64,000 bases of DNA from a virus. The translations under genes were made by a program, and so were the position numbers. Below the pieces are notes generated by a model. That model saw nothing but the letters and a program-made list of their open reading frames with translations, did no database searches and was not told the origin of the DNA. The DNA is taken from IMG/VR virus record IMGVR_UViG_3300018080_000098, positions 248,001 through 312,000 of that record, one strand, 5' to 3'. Numbering within the stretch: the stretch's first letter is position 1; each line of letters starts with the position of its first letter. Below, piece after piece: positions 14,365 through 24,180 of the stretch.

Positions 14365-14426
14365 TTCTCTGCTTCCTCCCCACATCCATGTTATTCTTTA
14401 CCACTAATATCTGTGAGGAGAGGTCT

Positions 14427-14519
14427 ATGCAATTTTGGGTGCGCATATCTATTTTGGTTGCTGCGCTTACCATCATCTTCGCTGGAGCAATCATGCTCAT
14501 TCGACTTAGCGGCAACTAA
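14427..14519 (+). CDS. 30-aa single-pass membrane peptide
   Basis: An ATG behind GAGGAGAGG encodes MQFWVRISILVAALTIIF and continues AGAIMLIRLSGN, essentially one hydrophobic helix with Arg near each end. The ribosome site is strong. A small phage membrane peptide of unknown role. Confidence 0.55.
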   Translation: MQFWVRISILVAALTIIFAGAIMLIRLSGN

Positions 14520-14651
14520 TTCCTGTTCAACTATTTGGAACAAACCACATTCACCAACTTTCTGTTTCAGGTTATCTTCTACTTGAACATGCTGCTGGTT
14601 CCAGTGGCAGAGGTAGTTTTTCGCTGACATATCATCAGCAAGGAGACACTA

Positions 14652-15050
14652 ATGGGATACCGAACCATTCTTTCCAGCCCCATGCGCTTGACCATCCAGA
14701 ATACCTCTGGGCACCGCGTTGTCGTTTCCGGCGCGAACATCGCTCCAGGAGGCGAGCGTGAAGTAGCAGGCCAGGTGTTCGTGAACGACAAATACCGCGC
14801 AGAAGAACTCTCGACACTCATCCGTGCAGGCTCTATTCAGGTACTCCTGAACGGCCAAGGGTATGTAGGTTACACGCTGACCGCAGACCACGTAGAGTCG
14901 CTAGCCGCAAGCGGTGTGCTTCCACAGCAGGTCATTCCGATGCTGCCGACTGCGTCCCTTCCCGCGAACACGGATGTTCCAGTTGGTTTCATGGCCTACG
15001 ATACCACCCTGACAGCGCTGGTAACCAACGATGGGGCCGCTTGGGTGTAG
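14652..15050 (+). CDS. Putative virion structural protein, 132 aa
   Basis: Strand-rich, with 'SGANIAPGGEREVAGQVFVN' and a C-terminal 'PTASLPANTDVPVGFMAYDT' segment ending in 'NDGAAWV', of the type seen in small phage structural and fibre-associated proteins. Start follows AAGGAGAC. The specific role is not known. Confidence 0.5.
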   Translation: MGYRTILSSPMRLTIQNTSGHRVVVSGANIAPGGEREVAGQVFVNDKYRAEELSTLIRAGSIQVLLNGQGYVGYTLTADHVESLAASGVLPQQVIPMLPTASLPANTDVPVGFMAYDTTLTALVTNDGAAWV

Positions 15051-15066
15051 CGTAAGCTAGCATCCG

Positions 15067-15519
15067 ATGCCAAGATTACCCAACATCCTGAAGTACCGGG
15101 GAGCTGTCTATCAACAAGTCTGTGCAGCAGACGAAGACAACTCCCTGGTGCAGCAGCTGGAAGACGAGGTCGACAAGGCTATCGCTGCGCTCGGAGGGCA
15201 TCGGACTGGCCAGAAGGTTGGTGGTCCCGACAAGCTCCGCAACAGCGGTGAGCCTTGGTCGACCGAGGTTGTTGTAAAAGTATCTAAGCTGCAGCCAGAA
15301 ACAGACCTGGCCACTGCTTTCCCCTACAGCACCATCGAGTGGTGTGGCTGGGTGGAGGCCAGCTTGGTGGACGACAAGCTCCAGCTGTCCGCTTCGGGTA
15401 ACCTTGCTCTCGATGGCCTGTGCCACGACGAGCAGGCTCGCATCCTCGGTAGAGAGGATGTGGTAGTCGGTGATTGGGATGGCGAAGGGTGGACGTGGCG
15501 CCGTGATGTCCGCGGCTGA
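15067..15519 (+). CDS. YKG-tag protein, 150 aa
   Basis: An N-terminal tag (NILKYRGAVYQQVCAAD, residues 6-22), a helical segment (27-45), then a strand-rich acidic domain ending 'DWDGEGWTWRRDVRG'. Not recognised. Its end overlaps the start of the next gene by 14 bases. Confidence 0.55.
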   Translation: MPRLPNILKYRGAVYQQVCAADEDNSLVQQLEDEVDKAIAALGGHRTGQKVGGPDKLRNSGEPWSTEVVVKVSKLQPETDLATAFPYSTIEWCGWVEASLVDDKLQLSASGNLALDGLCHDEQARILGREDVVVGDWDGEGWTWRRDVRG

Positions 15520-16489
15520 GAACAACATGCTACAAGTACTCGAATTGAAACCTGTACGCGACTATAGCACCATCCGTGAGGATGCGCTCCAACCGTTCTT
15601 GCGAGCGGCAGCTGGGAGCACCGACGGGCTCGACCAACGTGTCAAGGATTTCCGTACGCACGTAGTCCGGGTGCTGGGCTCCCGTGTGTTCAATCACCCC
15701 CGAGAACAGCTCCTTACCGAGCTCAAAGACGAGGCGCGTACGTGGGGCCTCAACTTCGATACCGATCCCACAAAAGTCCTCGAGTTCGTAGAGCAAAACC
15801 CTGTCGCCCTGCGGCTTCCTCTCAACAAGCTGCTCCAGGTTCCCGCTAGCCACGATACACTCCTCGGTGTCCTCGCAGATGCCATCGAGTCTATCGTGGT
15901 CCGCATTGTCCTGAATTCCAATCAAAAGGATATTCAAGAAGCTCTCCAGCGCGCCCGTGCTGCTTCCTCGTTAGGAGGAGGGATAGGACATCCCGGGCTC
16001 AGCGCTCTCGATGTGACCCAACTCAAACAATGGCCCTTCCCGGCGCTCAAGCAGCACACTTTTCAATACCTCGACAAGGTGGTAGAGGAGTGGGTAAAGA
16101 ATACTGCCTCCATACAGCAGCTCGTACCGGATGAGCTGCACTCCTTCATGATCCACAATGCACCACGTACAGAAGCCCTGGCGCCCTCTGAAAAAATCGA
16201 TTTGCTCAGGAAGTCGAAAACACTCCCCCTAGCGAAGGTTGCTCCTATCCTCAGGAAAATGAACGCCCAACGCAACAACGTTGGCGACGTTGTCTCTGCA
16301 TCTCTCGATTCGGCTTTGCTCGAAAATGCTGTAAAATGGTTCGAGGAAGTGGGAAGAGGTATCAATTGGGGAGCTCAATTTTCATCACTTCTCGGAAGAG
16401 GGGACCAACCTTCAGATTCTTCGTTGGGGGAAGATGGAAAGACCGTTCCTCCTCACCACGATAGAGACATGCCGACCCGAATCGATTAG
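15506..16489 (+). CDS. Hypothetical protein, about 327 aa
   Basis: Not recognised. The ATG at 15506 inside the end of the previous gene is chosen; 15527 is an alternative. A largely helical, soluble protein with a short Gly-rich break (SLGGGIGHPG) in the middle and a disordered, charged C-terminal 40 residues. No YKG tag is seen. It sits in the late block upstream of the packaging genes, so a head or neck role is possible. Confidence 0.5.
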   Translation: MSAAENNMLQVLELKPVRDYSTIREDALQPFLRAAAGSTDGLDQRVKDFRTHVVRVLGSRVFNHPREQLLTELKDEARTWGLNFDTDPTKVLEFVEQNPVALRLPLNKLLQVPASHDTLLGVLADAIESIVVRIVLNSNQKDIQEALQRARAASSLGGGIGHPGLSALDVTQLKQWPFPALKQHTFQYLDKVVEEWVKNTASIQQLVPDELHSFMIHNAPRTEALAPSEKIDLLRKSKTLPLAKVAPILRKMNAQRNNVGDVVSASLDSALLENAVKWFEEVGRGINWGAQFSSLLGRGDQPSDSSLGEDGKTVPPHHDRDMPTRID

Positions 16490-16498
16490 TTTTCAACG

Positions 16499-17611
16499 AT
16501 GCCTATCTACGACTACCATCGTCGAGTGCTCAGCCCCACCGTGTGGAAGGTAGACGAGCTGCGACCGGCACCGCGAGTGCGTAAACAGCTGCGCAATCAG
16601 CTTCGTACCCGTTTCCCGCAAGCGGGCCGAGTCTTCATTGCAGGCGATTTAGCTGGGCACTACTACCACGAGGCTTCCCCGCTCGACCTGATCCTCCTCG
16701 TTCCTCCCAACACCGTCAACGATTACCGCCGCGAAGCTGAAGTCGTAAACGGGTACCTCCTCGACGGTACCGAACATGGCGTGTACTTCCACATCCTCCC
16801 CGATACCGTCAAGCCCGAGCTCCTAGGAGAGAAATTCGGTCCAGTTTTCGATATCAGCATGGACCGATGGTTTGGCAAACGTGTCACAGGCAACACCGAG
16901 CTCACTCGACCCGACGCGCTTCTACAGCACATCAAGTGGAAGCTCTACAAAGTTAAGGAGTACGACCAGGAGGTCTATCCCTACCAATGGGAAATCCTCG
17001 GAGAAGCTGTGCGCCACCTTTCACAAGCAGGTAGGCAACAGCTGAAGGATGAGCTCAAGCAAGTCGTGGCACGCATGGAACGCGGTATCGGAAAGGTCCT
17101 CAAAACCTATCAAGACCCAGCCATCTGGCGCAACGCTTCCGCTCTGCAAAACCTTCTCCACGACGACTATGACGGTGAAGATATCTTCGGGTACGTGCAG
17201 GCCAACAAAATTCCCACCCCCGTCGTCCTAGCTATGCTCAACGTCCTCCGCTATGAAGATGTGCTTGAAGCTGTCACCGAAATCGATGAGCACATACAGG
17301 AAGAAACTGAAGCGCAAAGCATGATGAGCGGTGTGCAGCTGCAGCAGATTACAGGCACCACCCACAAAAAAGCCGGGCGCGCTGCCTCTGAGTACCTCTG
17401 GAAGCGCCTCGCTAATCTCGTAGACCTCGTCATCCTGCAAAACGGTGGCTACGGTAACGCTGTGGAGACTGTCGTCCAAGTTGTCGAACGTATCCTCGAA
17501 AACAGCCGCTACATGAATACGGGCCCTCGTCGGCGCCAAGTTGCGCTACGGCTCTACAAAAAATTCTACCGTCATATGAAATCTCCCGCTACCAAAAAGA
17601 AGTGGGGATAG
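16499..17611 (+). CDS. Putative nucleotidyltransferase-fold protein
   Basis: 370 residues. The N-terminal 110 residues have the arrangement 'GRVFIAGDLAGHYYHEASPL' followed by DLILLVPP, resembling the G-x-x-D-h-h core of DNA polymerase beta-like nucleotidyltransferases, then 'GVYFHIL' as a possible second strand. The helical remainder ends in a basic tail (ATKKKWG). Only one acidic residue of the usual DxD pair is clear, so activity is uncertain. Confidence 0.4.
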   Translation: MPIYDYHRRVLSPTVWKVDELRPAPRVRKQLRNQLRTRFPQAGRVFIAGDLAGHYYHEASPLDLILLVPPNTVNDYRREAEVVNGYLLDGTEHGVYFHILPDTVKPELLGEKFGPVFDISMDRWFGKRVTGNTELTRPDALLQHIKWKLYKVKEYDQEVYPYQWEILGEAVRHLSQAGRQQLKDELKQVVARMERGIGKVLKTYQDPAIWRNASALQNLLHDDYDGEDIFGYVQANKIPTPVVLAMLNVLRYEDVLEAVTEIDEHIQEETEAQSMMSGVQLQQITGTTHKKAGRAASEYLWKRLANLVDLVILQNGGYGNAVETVVQVVERILENSRYMNTGPRRRQVALRLYKKFYRHMKSPATKKKWG

Positions 17612-17623
17612 GAGTCGTACACG

Positions 17624-18265
17624 ATGTACATCACAAAAGAAGTTCCAGGTTTCGCCGCTGTCTCTGTGGAGGGGCCAACCAATCAGTTGCAGGATGCCCA
17701 AGCGTCGTTCAAAATCGCCGGTCTCACAGTGGATACCGTAGGACAGAATTCCATTCTACTTCGCGATGTCCACGAGGCCTCCCTTGAGAATGTACAGTCC
17801 ATCGCCGCCTCCCACAACATGCGGGTAGTAGGCACCTTCGGTCCGAAGACGTTCATCCACCGTGAGCAGGTAAAACAACGCAAAGCGTTCAAGCTCAACC
17901 TGCAGCCCAACAAATGGTACTTCGCAGAGCAGCTCGAAGATACCTACCCCTTCATTGTTGTACGCGACGTCCGCATCGAACGTACCGGCAACAACGGAGA
18001 CGAGGACCAGCTCCTCGACCTCGAGCTGTACGGGCCTGAACACACACTGCCCATCCAGCAAACTGTTACCTCCCGAGAGGCCGCTCAGTACGGACTGCGA
18101 CCTGCCACCGAAGAAGACTTCGAGAGCGCAGACATGATCGTTCCCGTTTCCGAGCTTTCTATTCTACAGATTCCGCATCCCAGCCACGGCATTCCCGGTG
18201 AAACTCCCCCTGTAGATGAGACCCCTAACCCATCATCGACAAGTCAGCACCAGCAGCACGTGTAA
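17624..18265 (+). CDS. Hypothetical protein, 213 aa
   Basis: Not recognised. Mixed alpha/beta; the last 40 residues are Pro/Ser/Thr-rich and end in a His/Gln-rich tail (STSQHQQHV), probably disordered. Start follows GGAGTCG. It is 2 bases from the next gene. Confidence 0.5.
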   Translation: MYITKEVPGFAAVSVEGPTNQLQDAQASFKIAGLTVDTVGQNSILLRDVHEASLENVQSIAASHNMRVVGTFGPKTFIHREQVKQRKAFKLNLQPNKWYFAEQLEDTYPFIVVRDVRIERTGNNGDEDQLLDLELYGPEHTLPIQQTVTSREAAQYGLRPATEEDFESADMIVPVSELSILQIPHPSHGIPGETPPVDETPNPSSTSQHQQHV

Positions 18266-18267
18266 CC

Positions 18268-18912
18268 ATGAGCTGCGACCTTTGCAATAACTTCCCCGCC
18301 CGCGCTCTCCGGGAGCTCAACGAGGACATCGAAAAAGGTGACCTCACTCCCAATGAGCTCGCGGAGAAGCATTACGTCAGCTTACCCATGCTCAATGAGC
18401 ACATCAAGCTCTGTGTCGCCCCCACTATCAATAGCGGCCACGAGCTACTTGATGAGCTCCTGCGTGAAATCCGACGTGTAGCGGATGACCTCAAATCACA
18501 ATACGACTACGACCCCGACGCTAACAGTAGCGCCATGTCTCACTACGTCAACCTGACCCGTGAGGCCCGGGAGCTCGTCGTCGCCATGGAGCGTATCCGC
18601 CCCTCCGAAGAGCTCACGCAAAATATCACTGAAAAAATTCTCTCTCCGCTCGTCCGCCAAACGATACTGCTAATCTCTGAGGAGGCTAAACGCCTACGCG
18701 AGGAGCTAGCAACTGTTGTAGACCACCAGCAGTATCAGGCAGCGGACAACGCCCTCAAGCGGATGCTCGAAAGGTTCGCCTCTCGGTTGAGTACTGAAAC
18801 CGATGACCTCGTCGAGCGATTACAAAAATTGCTAGCTTCTCCCGCTAAAAAGCGGAAACCTTCTCAGCCCCCCACCCCCGCGAGCCCCTCGCAGGACCCG
18901 AAGGTCCACTAA
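18268..18912 (+). CDS. Candidate terminase small subunit (HTH plus coiled coil)
   Basis: 214 residues. The N-terminal 50 contain CDLCNN and a helix-turn-helix-like stretch, 'LTPNELAEKHYVSLPMLNEH'. A long helical, probably coiled-coil region (60-190) follows, with a Pro-rich basic tail. HTH, oligomerising coil and position upstream of the large subunit are what one expects of a small terminase, but several genes intervene and there is no direct sequence match. Low-to-moderate confidence. Confidence 0.35.
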   Translation: MSCDLCNNFPARALRELNEDIEKGDLTPNELAEKHYVSLPMLNEHIKLCVAPTINSGHELLDELLREIRRVADDLKSQYDYDPDANSSAMSHYVNLTREARELVVAMERIRPSEELTQNITEKILSPLVRQTILLISEEAKRLREELATVVDHQQYQAADNALKRMLERFASRLSTETDDLVERLQKLLASPAKKRKPSQPPTPASPSQDPKVH

Positions 18913-19103
18913 ACCCCCTTCCCCTTCCTCTCCAAGGATTTCACCATGGTCGACACGACGCGAAAAGAAAAGCGGTCGACAGCGCAATCCCACAATTAAT
19001 TTCTGTCGGTTGTTTCCACAAAGCTGCCCGCGGACTGTAAAAACTACATTACCGCAAGCCGCCCGCAGCTATTTGTGGGAGTGCGCGAAAGGAGTATGTA
19101 AGA

Positions 19104-20258
19104 ATGTTTCGAAAACCTCTGTTAGTATGCACGTTGCTGGTCATCCTGTTCACTGCCGCCACTGTGGCAGCGGATACACCGCCAGCTGGAAGTAGTGATA
19201 CTACCATTAACAAAAATGTTGTCACTCCTACTTCCCCAGACAACGATAAAGGAACAACGAAAGAATCTTCCCACACTAAAAAAGAGTCCACAGGGGACCC
19301 TGTCCTTTCCCTCAACAAAATCACCTTCGCCACTAAGGAGGCGCGAAAGAAGCGTATCGAGCAGCTCGTGAAAGCAGTCGAAGCCATCGAGGACCGCGGA
19401 GGCAAACCGCGCAGCAAAAAACAGTGCAACAATCGCTGGAAGAAACGCTGTGGCAAACTCAAAACCGACGCCGACCCACGTCGCAGCCACAAAGCTTACC
19501 GCTACAAGCTCTGCCTTCGTAAATGGAAACGCTGCCTCAAACGAGACCAACGTTGGACTGAGCGCCGCTACGTCATCGCTGAAGCTGCTCTCAACGCTCA
19601 GGAGAAGACCGGCGTAGACGCCACTTTTATGGTTGCGGTGGGTCGTATGGAATCGGACTTCCGAAATCTGATTCTCATCAACTCCGCTTGCAAGTACCGA
19701 CGACGTACCTACGGATGCTACGCCGATTGTGGCATGACACAACACCACGTTCGTGGGCCTCTCAAATATGTCATGCGTTATTGCAAGAAGCTAGCGCGTC
19801 CACGCCGACATCGCGATTACGCAAAGAGCGTCAAGCTCGCTTTCCGCAAGAGCGCAGAGGAGTTAGCACGCCACGTCAAATATTGCAACGACCCCAAGAA
19901 AGTGAGGCGGCACTTACCTACCAGACGGTGCATCCTCAACCGCTACAACCAAGGCACCTTCTACAAGCGCATGGAACGGTGCGGCCGTTGCTGGCTGAAT
20001 CCCGCTAAGTTCATTAGCACTGAGGTGTACCGCTGGAGGTTACAGGATTGCAAAAAGCGGCGCCGGAAGTGTCGGCATACAGCAGCTTATTGGAAGAAGC
20101 TCACCTGTTTTGAGTACGGAGCTCGTCACGCCATCCGGTCCAAACGAAGCTGCCGCCGTTGCTACAGCCTCGCAAAAATACGTACCCGGTTTTACAAATC
20201 CCCACAAACCGGCACCCACCTCACTTCTTTCCTCTTCAAGAAGACTGCCAAGAAGTAG
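19104..20258 (+). CDS. Secreted Cys/Arg-rich lysozyme-like protein (candidate endolysin)
   Basis: 384 residues. A cleavable signal peptide (MFRKPLLVCTLLVILFTAAT, then VAAD) is followed by a Thr/Ser-rich linker and a very basic Cys-rich region. The core AVGRMESDF, 'YADCGMTQHHV' and 'CILNRYNQGTFYK' resembles SLT/lysozyme-like transglycosylases (catalytic Glu in ES, a GxxQ motif, a late N-x-G). About 20 cysteines suggest several disulfides after export. A Sec-exported endolysin or virion transglycosylase are both possible. Start is behind AAAGGAG. Confidence 0.55.
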   Translation: MFRKPLLVCTLLVILFTAATVAADTPPAGSSDTTINKNVVTPTSPDNDKGTTKESSHTKKESTGDPVLSLNKITFATKEARKKRIEQLVKAVEAIEDRGGKPRSKKQCNNRWKKRCGKLKTDADPRRSHKAYRYKLCLRKWKRCLKRDQRWTERRYVIAEAALNAQEKTGVDATFMVAVGRMESDFRNLILINSACKYRRRTYGCYADCGMTQHHVRGPLKYVMRYCKKLARPRRHRDYAKSVKLAFRKSAEELARHVKYCNDPKKVRRHLPTRRCILNRYNQGTFYKRMERCGRCWLNPAKFISTEVYRWRLQDCKKRRRKCRHTAAYWKKLTCFEYGARHAIRSKRSCRRCYSLAKIRTRFYKSPQTGTHLTSFLFKKTAKK

Positions 20259-20392
20259 CATTCGCTACAAATCCAACCGCTTATAGTTACTTTCTAACAG
20301 GGCAAAATGATGCTAGAAGGCTCAGTGTTAGCTAAATCGCCCTGGTAGCACTTCTTTCCCTTCACTGACTCTGAGCCTCAAGTAGGTTCAGA

Positions 20393-21061
20393 ATGTCAGA
20401 CACACCAGCAGTACACTGCATTTCCGAGCTGCACGACCTGATTCTACTACAGGTTCCAGAAGAACGGCTTGCTCATATCACCACCGAGCTCGAGTCTAGC
20501 GCCCCAAGGGTGCGGCTTGCTTGGCCTCTGTTGAAAGAGAAGCAGCTGCCTGCTCGAGTAGAGCGCTTGATTGACTCCCTCACCCTTCGTTATCCCACCG
20601 TCGCCATCAGCCCTCCCATCATGCACTCAGACAACACCCGCAATTTCCTCACCGTTCAGGCTGCCGATGTCGAGGATGCCCTTCCTGAAGAAGCTGCTGA
20701 AGGAGAGCCCATCCCCTCCGATTCAAGCTTCCCCATTTCGTTCACCGTGGGCGATGTGGCGTTCGATATTGCCAGCTACGATGGCATGACCTATACACTC
20801 CTTCACAATGGTGCGGAGCTCGAGGGCGACTACCCCAACATGGCAGCTGCTGTAGGAGCTCTTTTGCCATACGTGCTCCGTGAGATTGCGGACCAGGAAG
20901 CACAGAAGGGCACACCCAACCCGCAGCAATCTGTGGACAAGGAGTTCCTTTTCGAGCTCTCACAATATTTCCGTAAAAGTCCCATTGTTCCCGACGATTC
21001 CATCCAGAAGCACCTGGTGGATTTCGTGGAACTCACTACACATAGAGACTTTGATGCGTAG
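20393..21061 (+). CDS. Hypothetical protein, 222 aa
   Basis: Not recognised. An acidic linker (about 100-112) separates a helical N-terminal part from a C-terminal part containing 'FTVGDVAFDIASYDGMTYTL'. No membrane segment. It follows a 130-base gap that shows no clear element. Confidence 0.5.
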   Translation: MSDTPAVHCISELHDLILLQVPEERLAHITTELESSAPRVRLAWPLLKEKQLPARVERLIDSLTLRYPTVAISPPIMHSDNTRNFLTVQAADVEDALPEEAAEGEPIPSDSSFPISFTVGDVAFDIASYDGMTYTLLHNGAELEGDYPNMAAAVGALLPYVLREIADQEAQKGTPNPQQSVDKEFLFELSQYFRKSPIVPDDSIQKHLVDFVELTTHRDFDA

Positions 21062-21088
21062 TTTCGGCGGGCGCACGCAGGTCGGCAT

Positions 21089-21538
21089 ATGATGGATTTC
21101 CTTGGTTACATGTTGGAACCGCTACTCGCGGAGGCTACGAAAGCTACACAGCCAACGGGGTTTACCTGGCGTGACGTTATCAGTCTGGCAAGCATCGCCG
21201 TACCTTTACTACTGGGACTTTATCTTTACCTGGTGCGGAAGAAGCAGGAAGCTGAGAAAGAGCTGCAGCAGCAGCAGATGCGGGAATTGAGGGAAGCGAT
21301 CAAGCGTGCACAGGATGATGTGGACGAGGCGTTGGAGAAGGTGGAGGAGACGATTAGAAAGCATCTCGAACATCAAACCGGGTGTGTTACCAAATACGTC
21401 AATCAGGACGTTTACAAAGATGATATGAAAACGCAGGCGGGTCATGTTGCCTCTGTGCGCAGCACCATCGATACGTTGAACACGATGTTGGTGCAGCAAC
21501 AACAGCTCATGACAAACCTGGTGAAAACTCTATCTTAG
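21089..21538 (+). CDS. Single-pass membrane protein with coiled coil
   Basis: 149 residues: an amphipathic N-terminus, one transmembrane helix (about 30-50, LASIAVPLLLGLYLYLV), then a long charged coiled coil (52-95, with a QQQQ run) and a helical C-terminus. The topology is compatible with an inner-membrane spanin or a holin-like accessory protein, and the lysozyme-like gene is nearby. No specific family is recognised. Confidence 0.5.
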   Translation: MMDFLGYMLEPLLAEATKATQPTGFTWRDVISLASIAVPLLLGLYLYLVRKKQEAEKELQQQQMRELREAIKRAQDDVDEALEKVEETIRKHLEHQTGCVTKYVNQDVYKDDMKTQAGHVASVRSTIDTLNTMLVQQQQLMTNLVKTLS

Positions 21539-21553
21539 CGGGAGTAGCCCACG

Positions 21554-21877
21554 ATGTGTGCTCAGGATGGAATTGGTAGTGGCGGCGAAGAGAAAGAGAA
21601 GGGTGAAATGCTTCTTCAAGAAGAACAGTCTACAGAATCTGCACGGACAGAAACAGACGGGCTTCCTCGTACGACAACAGGGGTCATCCGTATCATGCGG
21701 GCCAAAGGTCGCGAGGAAGCAGCAGCTTTAGTAGAAGAGCTGCACGAAACAAAAGAGAAGGTGGTCGAGACGACTCGAAGGGCGCAGAAGCTCCTTGCCT
21801 TGTTGCGCACGTTGCACAAGAAGACCACAGGCACTTTCCCTACTATCCCCCCTCGAGCTTCCGAAGAAGAAGCGTAG
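21554..21877 (+). CDS. Hypothetical charged helical protein, 107 aa
   Basis: Not recognised. The N-terminus is Gly/Glu/Lys-rich; the centre is helical with heptad-like Leu/Val spacing (EEAAALVEELHETKEKVVE). Directly upstream of the terminase gene (16 bases), so possibly connected with packaging. Confidence 0.5.
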   Translation: MCAQDGIGSGGEEKEKGEMLLQEEQSTESARTETDGLPRTTTGVIRIMRAKGREEAAALVEELHETKEKVVETTRRAQKLLALLRTLHKKTTGTFPTIPPRASEEEA

Positions 21878-21892
21878 CCTCCCAGAGATTGC

Positions 21893-24175
21893 ATGTCGTC
21901 GACGAAGAAGCCATTCCCGAAACTGAAAAAGCGTTCCCTCACAGACTTTGGAGGGGATGCTAGGGAAGAGGCTTCCGCGAAGAAAAAGAATACACCCAAA
22001 AAGAAAGTTTCTCCCGCGTCAACTCCCACCACGAAACCGAAAGAGTCGTTCAGCACTAACATCTACGCTGCCCTCGATGCAGCCTCCGAAGTCACCGAAG
22101 ATAGCACTAAGGTACCGAGCCCCAACGAGCTCATGAAGCTCGCTATCTCAGCGGACCTCGACCCCTCCATCTTCGTCGAGCGCAGCTTCCCGGTAGCAGC
22201 CAACGTTATAGAGTGGTGTCGGAGTGCCAACTTCCTGGGCTTTTCTGGTGAGCTACGGCCTCGACAGTTCCAGGTCCTCTCGCAATTCTTCGGGGATGTC
22301 TGCTACCAGTGCTCCGATGTCCATTACGTACACAACGTCCCTGTAGATGATACTATCGGAAACGTTATCGATCGATTCGTCCTGCTTGAACATGGTGTTT
22401 GTCCTAAATGCCGACGTAATCGCACAGAGATGTTGGCAGACTGGCTATCAGATCCACGGTTCGCAGATTACAATCAGTTCGATGAAAAGCTTCAACTGCG
22501 TCCTGTACCTCCTAATGAATTTGTTGGTGTGTGGGGGCAGAGGTCTGGAAAATCCTTCACTGTTTCTACTTTTGCTGTCCCTTACATATTGCATCGCTAC
22601 TTAGCGCTCCCAAGCCCCACAAAGTATTTTGAGCAGGCTAGTAATTCTATCTTACAAGCTACGTTTGTGGCGCCTACTATTTACCAGGCGGAAGACAACA
22701 TGTGGAAGTCCTTCCGGGAAATCTATGAAAGTTCGCCATGGTTTAGAGAGATAAAGAGCCATAACATCGCGGAAGGGAAGCGTTTAGGGGTATCTCTTTA
22801 TGAAGCTGCGAAGCGTTTCATCTTTTTCCCCGGAAAGCGCATCGCTATTTATATGCAAGCTGCCAGCTCTATTACGCTGCGTGGTGCAACCAGACTTTGC
22901 TGTACCCTTGATGAGTTAGGTTGGTTTAATACTACATCTGATGGGAAGCGCCGTACAGGGGTCAAAGACGGCACTGAAATATTTAACGCGCTAGAGAACA
23001 GCTTGCAAACTATACGTACCCAAGCAAACAGGCGTCGTAGGAGTGGTGATTATAACACGCTTGATGGTTATATGCTCAACATTTCCAGCCCAACTTCAGT
23101 AGCCGACCCTATTATGCAACGGGCCACGGTAGCGGATAAGAGCCCTCGCATGTTCTACACACACTATGCAACATGGGAGGCTAACCCTCAAGAAGATGAG
23201 GATACTATCAAGGAACAGAAAGCTGGTGACCCTGAATCGCTGATGCGCGACTTCTACGCTATACCGCCCCGAGCACTCAGTCCTTTCTTCCCAAACCACG
23301 CGCTCGTGGAGCAACTCGTAGCAGATGAGACCGTAATCGAACCCCTGTTCAACTACGTTATCGATAAAGAGAGCCATACCGGTGAGCCCTCTCTTCTACG
23401 CCCCACGCCTAAAGATATCAAAGCAGACATCTTCAACGCACGGGTGCTCGCTGTGGATAACGGAGAAATCAACGATCACTTTGCTCTCTGCATCGCCCGC
23501 TATGAGCCAGAAACTGAAGGTATCATTTACGAGGAGTTCCTGGAAGTAGCTCCCTACCGAGGTTTCCATGTAGACCTCAACTGGTGCTACAACGAGCTCA
23601 TCGTTCCGCTCGTTCGCTCCTTCCAGTTCGTGCACGTAGTATTCGATCGCTGGAACAGCGCTGTCCAGGTCCTCGACCTTCGCAACACACACGATATGGA
23701 CGCGGAACGGTACACCCTCAAACTGAAAGACTACAAAGAATTCAAACACGACTTACAGGACGTGAAGATTCATTTCCCCGCAGCAGAGAAGAACCCGGAT
23801 GACCTGCTCAAAATGCGAAACGTAGCCATGCGCGCCGATTACCCCAGAGCGCACTTCCAGCTGCAACTCACTACTGTAGAGCAGTTCGGCAACAAGGCCC
23901 CCATGAAACCAGAGAACGGTACGGATGACCTGTTTCGCACAGCCGTTCTCTGCCACAGCCAAATCCGTCGCTACCAAGACGAGTACGCCAAACGAAGCCG
24001 AGGCCGTGGCCGTCGCCTGCCCGGCATGATGACAGCTGGCCTGTTCCGCGGCGCTAGCACCCGAGGAATGGGTATGACCAACCGCGGCCTCGAGGGTGGT
24101 GGTCCCAATACCGGGCGCTCCGTAGGAATGTTCTACAACAGGTCGAGCCGCAGCCCCTTCAACAGAGGAAGCTAA
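21893..24175 (+). CDS. Terminase large subunit
   Basis: 760 residues: basic N-terminal 60; zinc-like Cys pairs CYQC and CPKC before the motor; Walker A GQRSGKSF (K about 219); a 'QAASSITLRGA' segment; Walker B CTLDELGW (D/E about 340); and coupling region 'TSVADPI'. The RNase H-fold nuclease has three acidic motifs, AVDNGE (about 521), VVFDRW (about 584) and GTDDLF (about 678), and the protein ends in a Gly/Arg-rich tail. It packages DNA by ATP hydrolysis and cuts concatemers, docked on the portal. A degenerate paralogue lies at 7723. The central third uses visibly more A/T-ending codons than either end. Confidence 0.93.
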   Translation: MSSTKKPFPKLKKRSLTDFGGDAREEASAKKKNTPKKKVSPASTPTTKPKESFSTNIYAALDAASEVTEDSTKVPSPNELMKLAISADLDPSIFVERSFPVAANVIEWCRSANFLGFSGELRPRQFQVLSQFFGDVCYQCSDVHYVHNVPVDDTIGNVIDRFVLLEHGVCPKCRRNRTEMLADWLSDPRFADYNQFDEKLQLRPVPPNEFVGVWGQRSGKSFTVSTFAVPYILHRYLALPSPTKYFEQASNSILQATFVAPTIYQAEDNMWKSFREIYESSPWFREIKSHNIAEGKRLGVSLYEAAKRFIFFPGKRIAIYMQAASSITLRGATRLCCTLDELGWFNTTSDGKRRTGVKDGTEIFNALENSLQTIRTQANRRRRSGDYNTLDGYMLNISSPTSVADPIMQRATVADKSPRMFYTHYATWEANPQEDEDTIKEQKAGDPESLMRDFYAIPPRALSPFFPNHALVEQLVADETVIEPLFNYVIDKESHTGEPSLLRPTPKDIKADIFNARVLAVDNGEINDHFALCIARYEPETEGIIYEEFLEVAPYRGFHVDLNWCYNELIVPLVRSFQFVHVVFDRWNSAVQVLDLRNTHDMDAERYTLKLKDYKEFKHDLQDVKIHFPAAEKNPDDLLKMRNVAMRADYPRAHFQLQLTTVEQFGNKAPMKPENGTDDLFRTAVLCHSQIRRYQDEYAKRSRGRGRRLPGMMTAGLFRGASTRGMGMTNRGLEGGGPNTGRSVGMFYNRSSRSPFNRGS

Positions 24176-24180
24176 ACGTC

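Noticed and set aside
18945-18998. 17-codon frame (MVDTTRKEKRSTAQSHN) between the candidate small terminase and the lysozyme-like gene
   Set aside because: Weak AAGGA site only and no sign of conservation; the 190-base gap otherwise shows nothing clear.
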